Positions 9,468 to 17,541 of a DNA stretch of 64,000 bases are shown piece after piece. The stretch's first letter is position 1, and each line of letters opens with the position of its first letter. The notes beneath the pieces were generated by a model. The model was not told where the DNA came from. It did no database searches and saw nothing but the letters and a program-made list of their open reading frames with translations. The position numbers were made by a program, and so were the translations under genes. This DNA is from Lentzea sp. NEAU-D7 (lineage in GTDB: Bacteria; Actinomycetota; Actinomycetes; Mycobacteriales; Pseudonocardiaceae): positions 34,432 through 98,431 of the forward strand of contig NZ_JAPJDL010000009.1 of assembly GCF_026242055.1 (NCBI RefSeq). The letters run 5' to 3'.

Positions 9468-10250
9468 GTGGGCAGCAGCAGTGACGTTCCCGCGCTGCGG
9501 CGAGGGTTGGCAGTCCTCCGGCTGCTGGCGGGCAGACCGGGGCCCGTCTCCGCGGCGTCGGTGGCGCGCGAGCTGAACCTGCCCAGGTCCACGACCTACC
9601 ACCTGCTGTCGGAGCTGACCGAGGCCGGCTTCGCGACGCACTTCCCCGAGGAGAAGCGCTACGGCCTGGGCGTCGCGGCGTTCGAGCTCGGCTCCGCGTA
9701 CCTGCGGCACGATCCGCTGGAACGCCTGGCCCGCCCGTTGCTGCGCAAGCTCGCCGACCGGATGGAGAAGGTCGCACACCTGGGCGTCCTGCACGGCGCC
9801 GAGGCGCTGTACCTGGTGCGCGAGCAACCCCGCCAGCCGCAGTCGATCGTGTCCGACGTCGGCGTGCGGCTTCCCGCCCACCTGACGGCCTCGGGTCGCG
9901 CGATGCTCGCGCACCTGCCTCCAGCGCAGGTCAGGGCACTGCTGCCGTCGGTGGCCTCGTTCGTCGACCGCACCGGCCGCGGCCCGCACAACCTGCCGGC
10001 GTTGCGCCGGCTGCTGACGCTGGAACGGCGGCAGGGCTGGTCGGTCGAGGACGGGTTCGTGACGGCCGGGTTCGCCTCGGTGGCGGCGCCGGTGTTCGAC
10101 CACGGCGAGCGGCCGATCGCGGCCATCACGCTGACGTTCCGGCACGTCTGCGACACGCCGTGCGGACAGACGTGGCCCGACCTGGCCAAAGAGGTGCACA
10201 AGGCCGCCGAGGAACTGACGCTGCGGATCGGTGGTCACGCCGCGTCCTGA
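9468..10250 (+). CDS. IclR-family transcriptional regulator
   Basis: A 260-residue regulator. The N-terminal winged helix (about 8-70) contains DVPALRRGLAVLRLLAGR and LNLPRSTTYHLLSELTEAGF. The IclR effector domain (about 80-255) contains LGVLHGAEALYLVR, LPAHLTASGRAMLAHLP and VAAPVFDHGERPIAAITLT. GTG at 9468 gives the normal family N-terminus; an in-frame GTG at 9414 is less likely. It is divergent from the ECF gene and ~1.6 kb from hutH. An IclR-type HutR controls hut genes in Corynebacterium, so a hut role is plausible but unproven. Confidence 0.9.
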   Translation: MGSSSDVPALRRGLAVLRLLAGRPGPVSAASVARELNLPRSTTYHLLSELTEAGFATHFPEEKRYGLGVAAFELGSAYLRHDPLERLARPLLRKLADRMEKVAHLGVLHGAEALYLVREQPRQPQSIVSDVGVRLPAHLTASGRAMLAHLPPAQVRALLPSVASFVDRTGRGPHNLPALRRLLTLERRQGWSVEDGFVTAGFASVAAPVFDHGERPIAAITLTFRHVCDTPCGQTWPDLAKEVHKAAEELTLRIGGHAAS

Positions 10251-10278
10251 TAGTAGCCATGTATATAGTAGCCATGTA
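10250..10278. promoter_or_regulatory. Direct-repeat operator and -10 candidate for marR
   Basis: The 14-mer ATAGTAGCCATGTA occurs twice, at 10250-10263 and 10265-10278, offset by 15 bp. A TATAGT hexamer (10264-10269) sits between them, 20 bp before the marR ATG, so the transcript would have a very short leader. The AT-rich repeats in this G+C-rich DNA look like an autoregulatory MarR operator. Confidence 0.6.
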
Positions 10279-10289
10279 CTGTATCTGCC

Positions 10290-10712
10290 ATGAGCAGTGC
10301 GGAACAGACTCCTGGGCACCTCGTGTGGCGTTTGGCGATGAAGTGGCGGACGGCCGTTGACCGAGCGTTGGACCCTCTCGGGCTGACGCACGCGCAGTAC
10401 GTCGTGTTGGCATCACTGCTGGCCCTGGACCGGCCCTCGCAACGCGAACTGGCCGATCACACAGGCCTGGAAGCGCTGTACGTCTCGAAGCTGGCGCGTT
10501 CGCTGGAGGCGTCGGGACTCATCTCGCGCACACGGGACGCGGTCGACACACGGACCGTGCGGCTGTCACTGACCCCGCAGGGCCTTGAGACGGTCGAGCC
10601 CGCCGTGGCACTGGTCCGCTCGTTGCTGGACCGGCTGCTCGCGCCGCTGGGCGACCGCACCTCCGCCTTCTCCGGCGAACTGCTCGCACTGCTCGCCGTC
10701 CCCCTCGACTGA
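10290..10712 (+). CDS. MarR-family transcriptional regulator
   Basis: A 140-residue winged-helix protein. Visible MarR features are GLTHAQYVVLASLLALDRPS (about 33-52), the recognition helix GLEALYVSKLARSLEASGLI (about 63-82) and the wing RDAVDTRTVRLSLTPQG (about 86-102). It starts with ATG just after a two-copy direct repeat. The haloalkane dehalogenase gene follows after 10 bp and is probably in the same transcript. The ligand is unknown. The arrangement suggests it represses the hydrolase together with itself. Confidence 0.92.
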   Translation: MSSAEQTPGHLVWRLAMKWRTAVDRALDPLGLTHAQYVVLASLLALDRPSQRELADHTGLEALYVSKLARSLEASGLISRTRDAVDTRTVRLSLTPQGLETVEPAVALVRSLLDRLLAPLGDRTSAFSGELLALLAVPLD

Positions 10713-10722
10713 GGAGCCCTCG

Positions 10723-11568
10723 ATGCCCGTCGTTCCCGTCCTCGACTCGACCATGCACCACGAGGCCCACGGCTCCGCGCCGTTCGTGTTCCTGCACGGC
10801 AACCCCGCCTCGTCGCACACGTGGCGCAACGTCCTGCCCGAACTGGGCGGACTCGCCCCCGACCTCATCGGCATGGGCAGGTCGGGCAAGCCGGCCATCG
10901 GCTACTCGTTCGACGACCACTCCCGGTACCTCGACGCGTGGTTCGACGCCCTCGAACTGGACCAGGTGGTCCTGGTCGGCCACGACTGGGGCGGCGCGCT
11001 CGCGTTCGACTGGGCCGCCCGGCATCCCACGCGCGTGGCCGGCGTCGCGTTCTTCGAGACGATGGTGAAGCCCCTTCGCTCCGCCGACCTGCTGCCCGCC
11101 GCGCAGGAGCGGATGCGCAGGCTGCGGACCCCCGGCCTGGCCGAGGAACTGGTGCTGGACCAGGACACCGTCGTGCGCCAGGCGTTCACCGGCGGTGTGC
11201 GCACACCGGTCTCGGAGGAGGACATGGCCGCGTACCTGGCGCCGTTCCCCGACCGGGAGAGCCGCCGTCCGGTGCTCGCGTGGGCACAGCAACTGCCGGT
11301 CGACGGCGACCCGCCTGCTCTGGTGCCGCGCATGGAGGCTTACGGCGAGTGGCTGGCGACCTCGGAGGTGCCGAAGTTGCTGCTGACCTTCGAGAACGCG
11401 CCGACGCTGCTCATCACTCCTGAGCTGGCCGCATGGTGCTCCGAGAACATCGCGGCGCTGGAGGTCGTGGCGGCCGGTGAGGCCGGGCACCACGCTCAGG
11501 AGGACCGGCCGAAGGAGATCGCGGCCGCCATCAGGTATTGGGCGGAGAGCAACGGTCTGGTTGCATAG
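10723..11568 (+). CDS. Haloalkane dehalogenase-like alpha/beta hydrolase
   Basis: A 281-residue alpha/beta hydrolase. The dehalogenase-type motifs are intact: FLHGNPASSHTWRNVLP (oxyanion HGNP with the halide-binding Asn, about 23-40), LAPDLIGMGRSGKP (about 45-58), and the nucleophile Asp followed by Trp in VLVGHDWGGALAFDWA (about 85-100). The late catalytic His is in AGEAGHHAQED (about 257-267). A GAGGAG ribosome site lies six bases before the ATG. Family enzymes hydrolyse carbon-halogen bonds, but the natural substrate is unknown. An epoxide hydrolase or esterase is less likely because of the D-W pair. Confidence 0.85.
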   Translation: MPVVPVLDSTMHHEAHGSAPFVFLHGNPASSHTWRNVLPELGGLAPDLIGMGRSGKPAIGYSFDDHSRYLDAWFDALELDQVVLVGHDWGGALAFDWAARHPTRVAGVAFFETMVKPLRSADLLPAAQERMRRLRTPGLAEELVLDQDTVVRQAFTGGVRTPVSEEDMAAYLAPFPDRESRRPVLAWAQQLPVDGDPPALVPRMEAYGEWLATSEVPKLLLTFENAPTLLITPELAAWCSENIAALEVVAAGEAGHHAQEDRPKEIAAAIRYWAESNGLVA

Positions 11569-11573
11569 CGTGC

Positions 11574-12548
11574 ATGGGGGTTACAACCGAACAGATCGAG
11601 GAACTGGATTTCTCCTCCGCGTCCGAGGAGGACCGGCGCGGCCTCTACGAGGTCGTGGCGGCCTGGGTGGTCGAGGACTCACCCGGCAAGAAGCGGCCGT
11701 CCTACGAAGCCTGCATCGCCAGGTGGGAGCTTCACGACGACCTCGGCTTCGAACCGCCGCGCTTCGTCGTCGCGCGAGAAGCCGGAAAGATCATCGGCTA
11801 CGGCGAGGTGCGGATCTCCGAGGCCGAGGCCAACGCGCACCTCGCCACTGCCAACGTGGTGGTGCTGCCGGCCCACCGCCGGCGCGGCATCGGCACGGCG
11901 TTGCTCCACGCCATGCTGTCGTTGGTGAACGGCCGCACCGTCATCGAGGCGTGGAGCGTTTTCGGGGACAGCCCGGGCGAGCAGTTCGCCGCCGCCCGCG
12001 GATTCCGCGTCGTTTCCACCATGACCAGGCAACGGCTCGCCCTCTCGGATCCGCCCGAAGTCGGCGAGCTTCCGGCCGGATACGAGCTCGTCACGTGGAA
12101 GGGCGCGGCACCGGAGGAGTTCGTCGAGGCCTACGTCGAGGCGCTCAACGGCATAAGGGACGCTCCGCGGGGCGAAACGACGCTCGATCTGACGCGCAAC
12201 ACCGTCGAGAGCATCCGGCGGGAGGAGGCCGACGCCGTCCCGGTCCGATGGATCGTCCTCCTGCTGCACGAGGGCCAGGCCGCCGGCGTCACGGTCGTCG
12301 AGTTGGATCCGGCCGTGTCCACCGTGGCCGAGCAACTGCACACGGTCGTGCTCCCCGCACATCGTGGCCGGGGGTTCGGCAGGTTGATCAAGGCGTACAT
12401 GCTGCACAACTTGAAAGGCGTCGAAACGATCTACACGCGCACCAGCAGCGAGAACGAGCACATGCTCCGCGTGAACCATTCGCTGGGCTATGAAGACACG
12501 TTCATCTACATGGGCGTACAAGCGAAAACCGCCGACCTGCAGGCATAG
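11574..12548 (+). CDS. Tandem GNAT-domain acetyltransferase
   Basis: A 324-residue protein with two GNAT folds. The first has the acetyl-CoA motif VVVLPAHRRRGIGTALLHAM (about 95-115). The second has TVVLPAHRGRGFGRLIKAYM (about 255-280) and ends NHSLGYEDTFIYMGVQ. Double GNAT proteins of this layout are common in actinomycetes, and one domain is often inactive; the substrate is unknown. ATG at 11574 lies five bases after the dehalogenase stop, so it may be the third gene of that operon. Confidence 0.88.
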   Translation: MGVTTEQIEELDFSSASEEDRRGLYEVVAAWVVEDSPGKKRPSYEACIARWELHDDLGFEPPRFVVAREAGKIIGYGEVRISEAEANAHLATANVVVLPAHRRRGIGTALLHAMLSLVNGRTVIEAWSVFGDSPGEQFAAARGFRVVSTMTRQRLALSDPPEVGELPAGYELVTWKGAAPEEFVEAYVEALNGIRDAPRGETTLDLTRNTVESIRREEADAVPVRWIVLLLHEGQAAGVTVVELDPAVSTVAEQLHTVVLPAHRGRGFGRLIKAYMLHNLKGVETIYTRTSSENEHMLRVNHSLGYEDTFIYMGVQAKTADLQA

Positions 12549-12578
12549 GCCTGCGGGCCGGCGGTCGTCAGAACGCGA

Positions 12579-13475
12579 TCAGATGCCCGCGGAGGCGAGC
12601 CACTCCTTGGCGACCTTCTCCGGTTCCGGCTTGTCCGGCGCCGAGAGCTTCTGGTTCAGCTCCAGCAGCACCTTCGTGTCGAGCTTCTTCGAGATGGCGT
12701 TGAGGGTGTCGCGGACCTGCTGCGACGCCTTCTTCTCGTTGATGAGCGGCAACACGTTCTGCGCGGCGAAGACGTTCTTCGGGTCTTCCAGCACCACGAA
12801 CTCGTTGGCCTTGATGGCCGCGTCCGTCGTGAACAGGTCGGCCGCCTGCACCGTGTTGTCCTTCAGACCGGCGACGGTCAGCGGGCCGCCGACGTCGAGG
12901 ACCTTGAACTCCTTGAACTCGCAGGAGTACTTGGCCTTCAGGCCCGGCAGGCCGTCCGCGCGGCTCTGGAACTCCGGCGGGCCGCCGAAGACCAGGTCCT
13001 TGCAGTACGGCACGAGGTCGTCGATCGACTTCAGGCTGTACTGCGCCGCGATCTGCTTCGTGACGACGACGGCGTCCTTGTCCTCCGCGGACGACTTGTC
13101 GAGCACGATGAGGTTCTGCGGCAGCGCCTTCTTCAGCGCCGCGTACACCTCGTCGGAGCCGACTTCCTGCGCCTCCTTGTTGATGTACTTGAGAAGCACG
13201 CCGGAGTACTCCGGGATCAGGTCGATCGAGCCGTCCTGCACACCCTTGTAGTACAGCTCCCGGTTGCCGATGTTCAGCTTCTTGGACACCTTGACGCCCT
13301 TGGCGGCCAACGCTTCCGCGTAGATCTCCGCGAGCAGGCGCGACTCCGGGAAGTTGCCCGAACCCACGACGATGGTGTCCGTCGGGGCCGGGTTGTCGGC
13401 GCCGCCCGTCAGCGGGTCACCACCGCACGCCGACAGAAGCATCACGGCAGCGACAGCCGTGGCGATGCGCTTCAT
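12579..13475 (-). CDS. Glycine betaine/osmoprotectant ABC transporter substrate-binding lipoprotein
   Basis: A 298-residue lipoprotein with the lipobox LLSAC at about residues 13-17, followed by an OpuAC/OpuBC-type binding domain: IVVGSGNFPESRLLAEIYAE, IDLIPEYSGVLLKYINKEAQ and DLFTTDAAIKANEFVVLEDP. It captures quaternary amine osmoprotectants outside the membrane and delivers them to the two permeases. Its ATG overlaps the upstream permease stop (ATGA). It is the last gene of a four-gene ABC operon. Confidence 0.93.
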   Translation of the reverse strand: MKRIATAVAAVMLLSACGGDPLTGGADNPAPTDTIVVGSGNFPESRLLAEIYAEALAAKGVKVSKKLNIGNRELYYKGVQDGSIDLIPEYSGVLLKYINKEAQEVGSDEVYAALKKALPQNLIVLDKSSAEDKDAVVVTKQIAAQYSLKSIDDLVPYCKDLVFGGPPEFQSRADGLPGLKAKYSCEFKEFKVLDVGGPLTVAGLKDNTVQAADLFTTDAAIKANEFVVLEDPKNVFAAQNVLPLINEKKASQQVRDTLNAISKKLDTKVLLELNQKLSAPDKPEPEKVAKEWLASAGI

Positions 13476-14134
13476 CTCTTTCCTCCGGTTCCCACTGGGC
13501 GCAATCCTGGCGAGACCGTCAGCCGTTGCAGGCCGGCGAACCCCAGGTCGACGAGAACGGCGAGCAGTGCCACGAGCACCGCGCCGGCGAGCATCTGTCC
13601 GAAATCCTGCAGGGCGAGGCCGTCGAAGACGAACCTGCCGAGTCCACCGGCGCCCGTGTAGGCGGCGATGGTGGCGGTCGCGACCACCTGCAGCGCGGCG
13701 CCGCGGAAACCGCCGAAGATCAGCGGAAGTGCGTTCGGGATCTCCACCTGGAGCAGCACGCCCGACTCGCGCATGCCGACGCCCCTCGCGGCGTCGACCG
13801 TCACCGGGTCGACCGCGCGGACGCCCGCGTACGTGCCCGCCATGATCGGCGGGATCGCCAGCAGCACCAGCGCGACGTACACCGGGAAGTCGCCCAGACC
13901 CGCCCACAGCACGACGAGGATCAGCACCGCCGTCGTCGGCAGCGCCCTCAGCGCGTTGGAGAGCCCGACGATCACGAACCCGCCCTTGCCGGTGTGCCCG
14001 ACGAACGCGCCGAGCGGCACCGCGATCAACGCCCCGATCACCAGGGTCAGCAGCGTGTAGCCGAAGTGCTCCACCAGCCGCACCGGAATCCCGGTCGAGC
14101 CGGACCAGTGCGCGGGGTCGAAGAGCCAGCCCAT
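13472..14134 (-). CDS. Osmoprotectant ABC transporter permease
   Basis: A 220-residue inner-membrane protein with about five to six transmembrane helices (for example YTLLTLVIGALIAVPLGAF near 25-45). It carries the binding-protein-dependent transport loop VDAARGVGMRESGVLLQVEI (EAA-like, about 130-150). It is similar in size and layout to OpuCB/OpuCD permeases. It starts six bases after the other permease and overlaps the substrate-binding gene. It should form the membrane channel with the permease at 14141-14779. Confidence 0.92.
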   Translation of the reverse strand: MGWLFDPAHWSGSTGIPVRLVEHFGYTLLTLVIGALIAVPLGAFVGHTGKGGFVIVGLSNALRALPTTAVLILVVLWAGLGDFPVYVALVLLAIPPIMAGTYAGVRAVDPVTVDAARGVGMRESGVLLQVEIPNALPLIFGGFRGAALQVVATATIAAYTGAGGLGRFVFDGLALQDFGQMLAGAVLVALLAVLVDLGFAGLQRLTVSPGLRPVGTGGKR

Positions 14135-14140
14135 CTCAGC

Positions 14141-14779
14141 TCACCTCCCCACCCGTGCCCACGGCGTGAGCAGCCGTCCGATCAGCAACAGCAGTCCGTC
14201 GGCGAGCACCGCCAGCACGACGGTCCCGATCAGGCCCGCGAGGACCTTGTCGGTGTTGTCGGTCTGGTAGCCCTCGGTGAAGAGCTGACCGTAGCCGCCG
14301 AGACCGACGAGCGCGCCCACGCTCACCATGCTGATGTTCGACACGGTCGCGACCCGCAGGCCCGCGATCGTGACCGGCAGCGCCAGCGGGAAGTCGACGG
14401 TGAGGAAGCGCCGCAGGGGCCGGAACCCCATCGCGTTCGCCGCGGCGACGACGTTGCCCGGCACCGCCGCCAGCGCGTCCGCGACCGCGCGCACCATCAG
14501 CGCGACCGTGTAGACCACCAGCGGCACGATGACGTTGATCTCGTCCAGGATCTTCACGCCGATCAGCACCGGCGTGATCACGATGAGCGCGATGGACGGG
14601 ATGGTGAACAGGATGTTGGCGAACGGGAAGAGGATCGCGCGCGCCGTCTGCGACCGGCTCGCCCACCACCCGAGCGGGATGGAGAGCACGAAACCGATCA
14701 CCACCGGCACGACGGAGAGCCGGAGGTGCACCTCGGTGACTTCCCAGAACCTTTCCCAGTTCTCGAAAATCCAGGTCAC
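14141..14779 (-). CDS. Osmoprotectant ABC transporter permease
   Basis: A 212-residue permease with several hydrophobic helices (LSVVPVVIGFVLSIPLGWWA, LFTIPSIALIVITPVLIGV, VLAGLIGTVVLAVLADGLLL). Its cytoplasmic coupling loop is GNVVAAANAMGFRPLRRFLT (about 110-130). It belongs to the same BPD_transp_1 family as its neighbour. The ATG overlaps the stop of the ATPase gene (ATGA). Together the two permeases form the heteromeric channel of the importer. Confidence 0.92.
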   Translation of the reverse strand: MTWIFENWERFWEVTEVHLRLSVVPVVIGFVLSIPLGWWASRSQTARAILFPFANILFTIPSIALIVITPVLIGVKILDEINVIVPLVVYTVALMVRAVADALAAVPGNVVAAANAMGFRPLRRFLTVDFPLALPVTIAGLRVATVSNISMVSVGALVGLGGYGQLFTEGYQTDNTDKVLAGLIGTVVLAVLADGLLLLIGRLLTPWARVGR

Positions 14780-15858
14780 TTCGGGACCTCACCCGCCGCG
14801 CGGGCCTTCGCGAGCGCCTGGATCACGTCAGCGGCCTGCACCACGCCCGTGACCGCGCCGGCGTCGTCGACGACCACGCCGAGCGCGGACGGCGAGCTGA
14901 GCGCCGCGTCGAGCGCGCCGCGCAACGTCGTGCCGTCGTAGAGCGAGCCGCCGGAGATCAGGTCCTTCTCGGCGACCTCGACCTCACCGTCCACACCGGA
15001 CAGCCAGCCCTTCGGCCGGTTCTGCTCGTCGACGACGAGCGTCCAGTCGGTGATGGTGACGCGCTCGCCGAGCCTGGCGGTGGTGACGGGGTGCACCGGT
15101 ACGTCCGCGTGCAGGAACGTGAGGGTGCGGTAGCCGCGGTCCCGTCCGACGAACGAGGCCACGAAGTCGTTGGCGGGCGCGCTGAGCAGCTCCGCCGGCT
15201 TCGCGTACTGCGCGAGGTGCCCGCCCGTCTGGAACACCGCGACGCGCTCGCCGAGCTTGAGCGCCTCGTCGATGTCGTGCGTGACGAACACGATCGTCTT
15301 GTCGAGTTCCGCTTGCAGGCGGAGGAGTTCGTTCTGCAGGTCCTCGCGGACCACCGGGTCGACGGCGCTGAACGGCTCGTCCATCAGCAGCACCGGCGGG
15401 TCGGCCGCGAGCGCGCGGGCGACACCCACGCGTTGCTGCTGGCCTCCGGAGAGCTGGGCCGGGTAGCGCTTGCCGAAGGCCGGGTCCAGCCCGACGATCT
15501 CCAGCAGTTCGGCCGCGCGCGTGCGCGCCTTGCGTTTGTCCCAACCGGACAGAAGAGGCACGGTCGCGACGTTGTCCAGCACCGTGCGGTGCGGGAAGAG
15601 GCCCGCCTGCTGGATCACGTAGCCGATGCCGCGCCTGAGGGTGGGCGGGTCGACGGTCAGGACGTCCTTGCCGTCCACCAGGATCGTGCCCGACGTGGGG
15701 TCGATCATGCGGTTGACCATGCGGAGGGACGTCGTCTTGCCACAGCCGGAAGGACCGACGAACACCGTGATGGTGCCCGCCTCGACCGTGAGGTCGAGCT
15801 CGTCGACAGCGATGGTCCCGTCCTCGAACCGCTTGGTTACGGCCCGGAACTCGATCAC
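14776..15858 (-). CDS. Osmoprotectant ABC transporter ATP-binding protein with C-terminal CBS domain
   Basis: A 360-residue OpuCA/ProV-type ATPase. Walker A is GPSGCGKTT (about 35-43), the Q-loop is VIQQAGLFPH, the ABC signature is LSGGQQQRVGVARALA (about 133-148) and Walker B is LLMDEPFSAVDP. The last ~110 residues contain a CBS-like regulatory part (GVVVDDAGAVTGVVQAADVI), which in OpuA senses ionic strength. GTG at 15858 gives the family start VIEFRAVTKRF; the longer ATG start at 15951 adds an unrelated extension. Confidence 0.93.
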   Translation of the reverse strand: MIEFRAVTKRFEDGTIAVDELDLTVEAGTITVFVGPSGCGKTTSLRMVNRMIDPTSGTILVDGKDVLTVDPPTLRRGIGYVIQQAGLFPHRTVLDNVATVPLLSGWDKRKARTRAAELLEIVGLDPAFGKRYPAQLSGGQQQRVGVARALAADPPVLLMDEPFSAVDPVVREDLQNELLRLQAELDKTIVFVTHDIDEALKLGERVAVFQTGGHLAQYAKPAELLSAPANDFVASFVGRDRGYRTLTFLHADVPVHPVTTARLGERVTITDWTLVVDEQNRPKGWLSGVDGEVEVAEKDLISGGSLYDGTTLRGALDAALSSPSALGVVVDDAGAVTGVVQAADVIQALAKARAAGEVPK

Positions 15859-15990
15859 CCTTCGGATCCCTCCGGTCGCGACGACCACCCCGATTGGGCC
15901 GCCCTGGATGTAGATCCCAAAGACCTTAACTCGTTCGGCGTACCCCGGCACAGCGTTCCACGATGTGACGGGCCGTATGGTTTACCGCTT

Positions 15991-17541
15991 GTGACGATCG
16001 ATCAGGTTCGGCAGTTGGTAGCAGAGCGCGGCGTGCACGCCCGCAAGCTCCGCGAGGTGTTGTCCCTGCTCAGTGAGGACTGGCACCCGCTGGCCGAACT
16101 CGTGCGCCTGCCCGCCGTGCCCCGCCGCACCGTGCAGGACCTGCTCAAGGCCCTCGGCGACGACGCCGAATCTTCAGGCGATCGTTACCGCATCGCTCCA
16201 GGTCTGGTCGCCTCGTACCGCTCCGCCTTCGGCGTCTCGGGTGTCCGCGACCACACCGACGTGCTGCGCCAGATCCTCGTGGACATCGCCGACGTCCCGC
16301 CGCCGTTGTCCTCGTTGGACCACGTGCAGGCCACGGCCGAGACGGCGCTGAACCGCGCGGTGTGGCTGGACTCGTCGTACGACCTGACGGGCAGGCGCCT
16401 GCTGTGCCTGGGCGACCACGACCTGACCTCGCTGGCCGTCGCCGCGGTCAACCCGAACGTCTCGATCACGGTCGTGGACCTGGACGAGCGCCTGCTGGAG
16501 TTCATCGACGCACGGGCCGCCGCACGCGGGCTCGACATCAGGACGTTGCACTGCGACATGCGTTTCGGCCTGCCCAGTTCGGTTCTCGAGTCCTTCGACC
16601 TCGTTTTCAGCGACCCGCCCTACACGCCGGAGGGCATGGGCCTGTTCGCGGGCCGCGGCATCGAGGCGTTGGAGGACATCGCTTCGGGCCGCCTGCTGCT
16701 CGCGTACGGCTTCTCGGAGCGCACGCCCGCTCTGGGCCTGAAGGTGCAGCAGGAACTGCAGAAGCTCGGCCTGGTGTTCGAGGCGATCCTGCCCGCGTTC
16801 CACCGCTTCGACGGCGCGCAGGCCATCGGCTCGGCCGCCGACCTCTACGTGTGCCGTCCCACGGGGCGCCGCGCGGTGTCCGGTGGCACGCGGATCTACA
16901 CGCACGGCGCGCAGTCCGTGGAGTCGTCCGGTCCGTCGCCGGAGGCTCTGGCCGCGCTGTCGGATCTCGCTCCCCGCCCGGAGTCCTCCCCGCCGCCGAA
17001 GCCCCGTGCGGCGGGCTGGTCCGAGCCCGTCGGCAAGGGTGCGGCCTCCCTGGCCGTGGACCTGTCCGCGGATCCCGGCCCGTGGCTGCTGCGCACGCTT
17101 CTCGCCTCGTCACCCGCGCGGCTGGCCTGCCTGGTGCCGAACAACCACCCGGCGGTGTCGTCGGAGGCCGGGCAGACGGAGCTGCAGGAGCTCGTGCGGA
17201 CGCGGTTCAAGTTGAAGTTCCTGCGCAACAACCCGGATGGCAGGACGACGATCGTCGTCGCCGACCAGGTGCTGGCCGGCACGCTGTCGCTGGGCGAGCG
17301 CACGGTCCGCGAGGTCCTGATGAAGGCGCACGGCAAGCTGCGCAACAGCTGGCGCGAGGCGCTGATCACCGCGTCGCAGGGCGTGCTGACCAAGAAGCAG
17401 GCGGCGGAGATCATCGACCACGCCCCGGTGCCGCAGGACGACCTCGAACTGCGGTTGGTCGACCTGCCCAGGCACCGGATCGCGGCGCTGCTGCCGGAGA
17501 TCTCAGCCAGCGCGGGGTATGTGGAGCGGCCCGAGAGCTAG
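15991..17541 (+). CDS. BpsA-like branched polyamine synthase / methyltransferase-fold protein with C-terminal extension
   Basis: A 516-residue protein. Residues ~1-85 are a winged-helix-like part (LLSEDWHPLAELVRLPAVPR). Residues ~120-310 form a Rossmann domain of the DUF43/BpsA type with LCLGDHDLTSLAVAAV, ITVVDLDERLLEFID and VFSDPPYTPEGMGLFAGRG. Archaeal and thermophile BpsA transfers aminopropyl groups to spermidine. The last ~200 residues (about 320-516) are an extra domain not found in classical BpsA. GTG at 15991 was chosen from the domain start. The gene stands alone and overlaps the convergent GGDEF/EAL gene by 39 bp at its 3' end. Confidence 0.75.
   Translation: MTIDQVRQLVAERGVHARKLREVLSLLSEDWHPLAELVRLPAVPRRTVQDLLKALGDDAESSGDRYRIAPGLVASYRSAFGVSGVRDHTDVLRQILVDIADVPPPLSSLDHVQATAETALNRAVWLDSSYDLTGRRLLCLGDHDLTSLAVAAVNPNVSITVVDLDERLLEFIDARAAARGLDIRTLHCDMRFGLPSSVLESFDLVFSDPPYTPEGMGLFAGRGIEALEDIASGRLLLAYGFSERTPALGLKVQQELQKLGLVFEAILPAFHRFDGAQAIGSAADLYVCRPTGRRAVSGGTRIYTHGAQSVESSGPSPEALAALSDLAPRPESSPPPKPRAAGWSEPVGKGAASLAVDLSADPGPWLLRTLLASSPARLACLVPNNHPAVSSEAGQTELQELVRTRFKLKFLRNNPDGRTTIVVADQVLAGTLSLGERTVREVLMKAHGKLRNSWREALITASQGVLTKKQAAEIIDHAPVPQDDLELRLVDLPRHRIAALLPEISASAGYVERPES

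Noticed and set aside
9447..10391. 314-codon frame on the minus strand opposite the IclR gene
   Set aside because: Mirror frame of a clear IclR regulator, with low-complexity R/Q/H composition.
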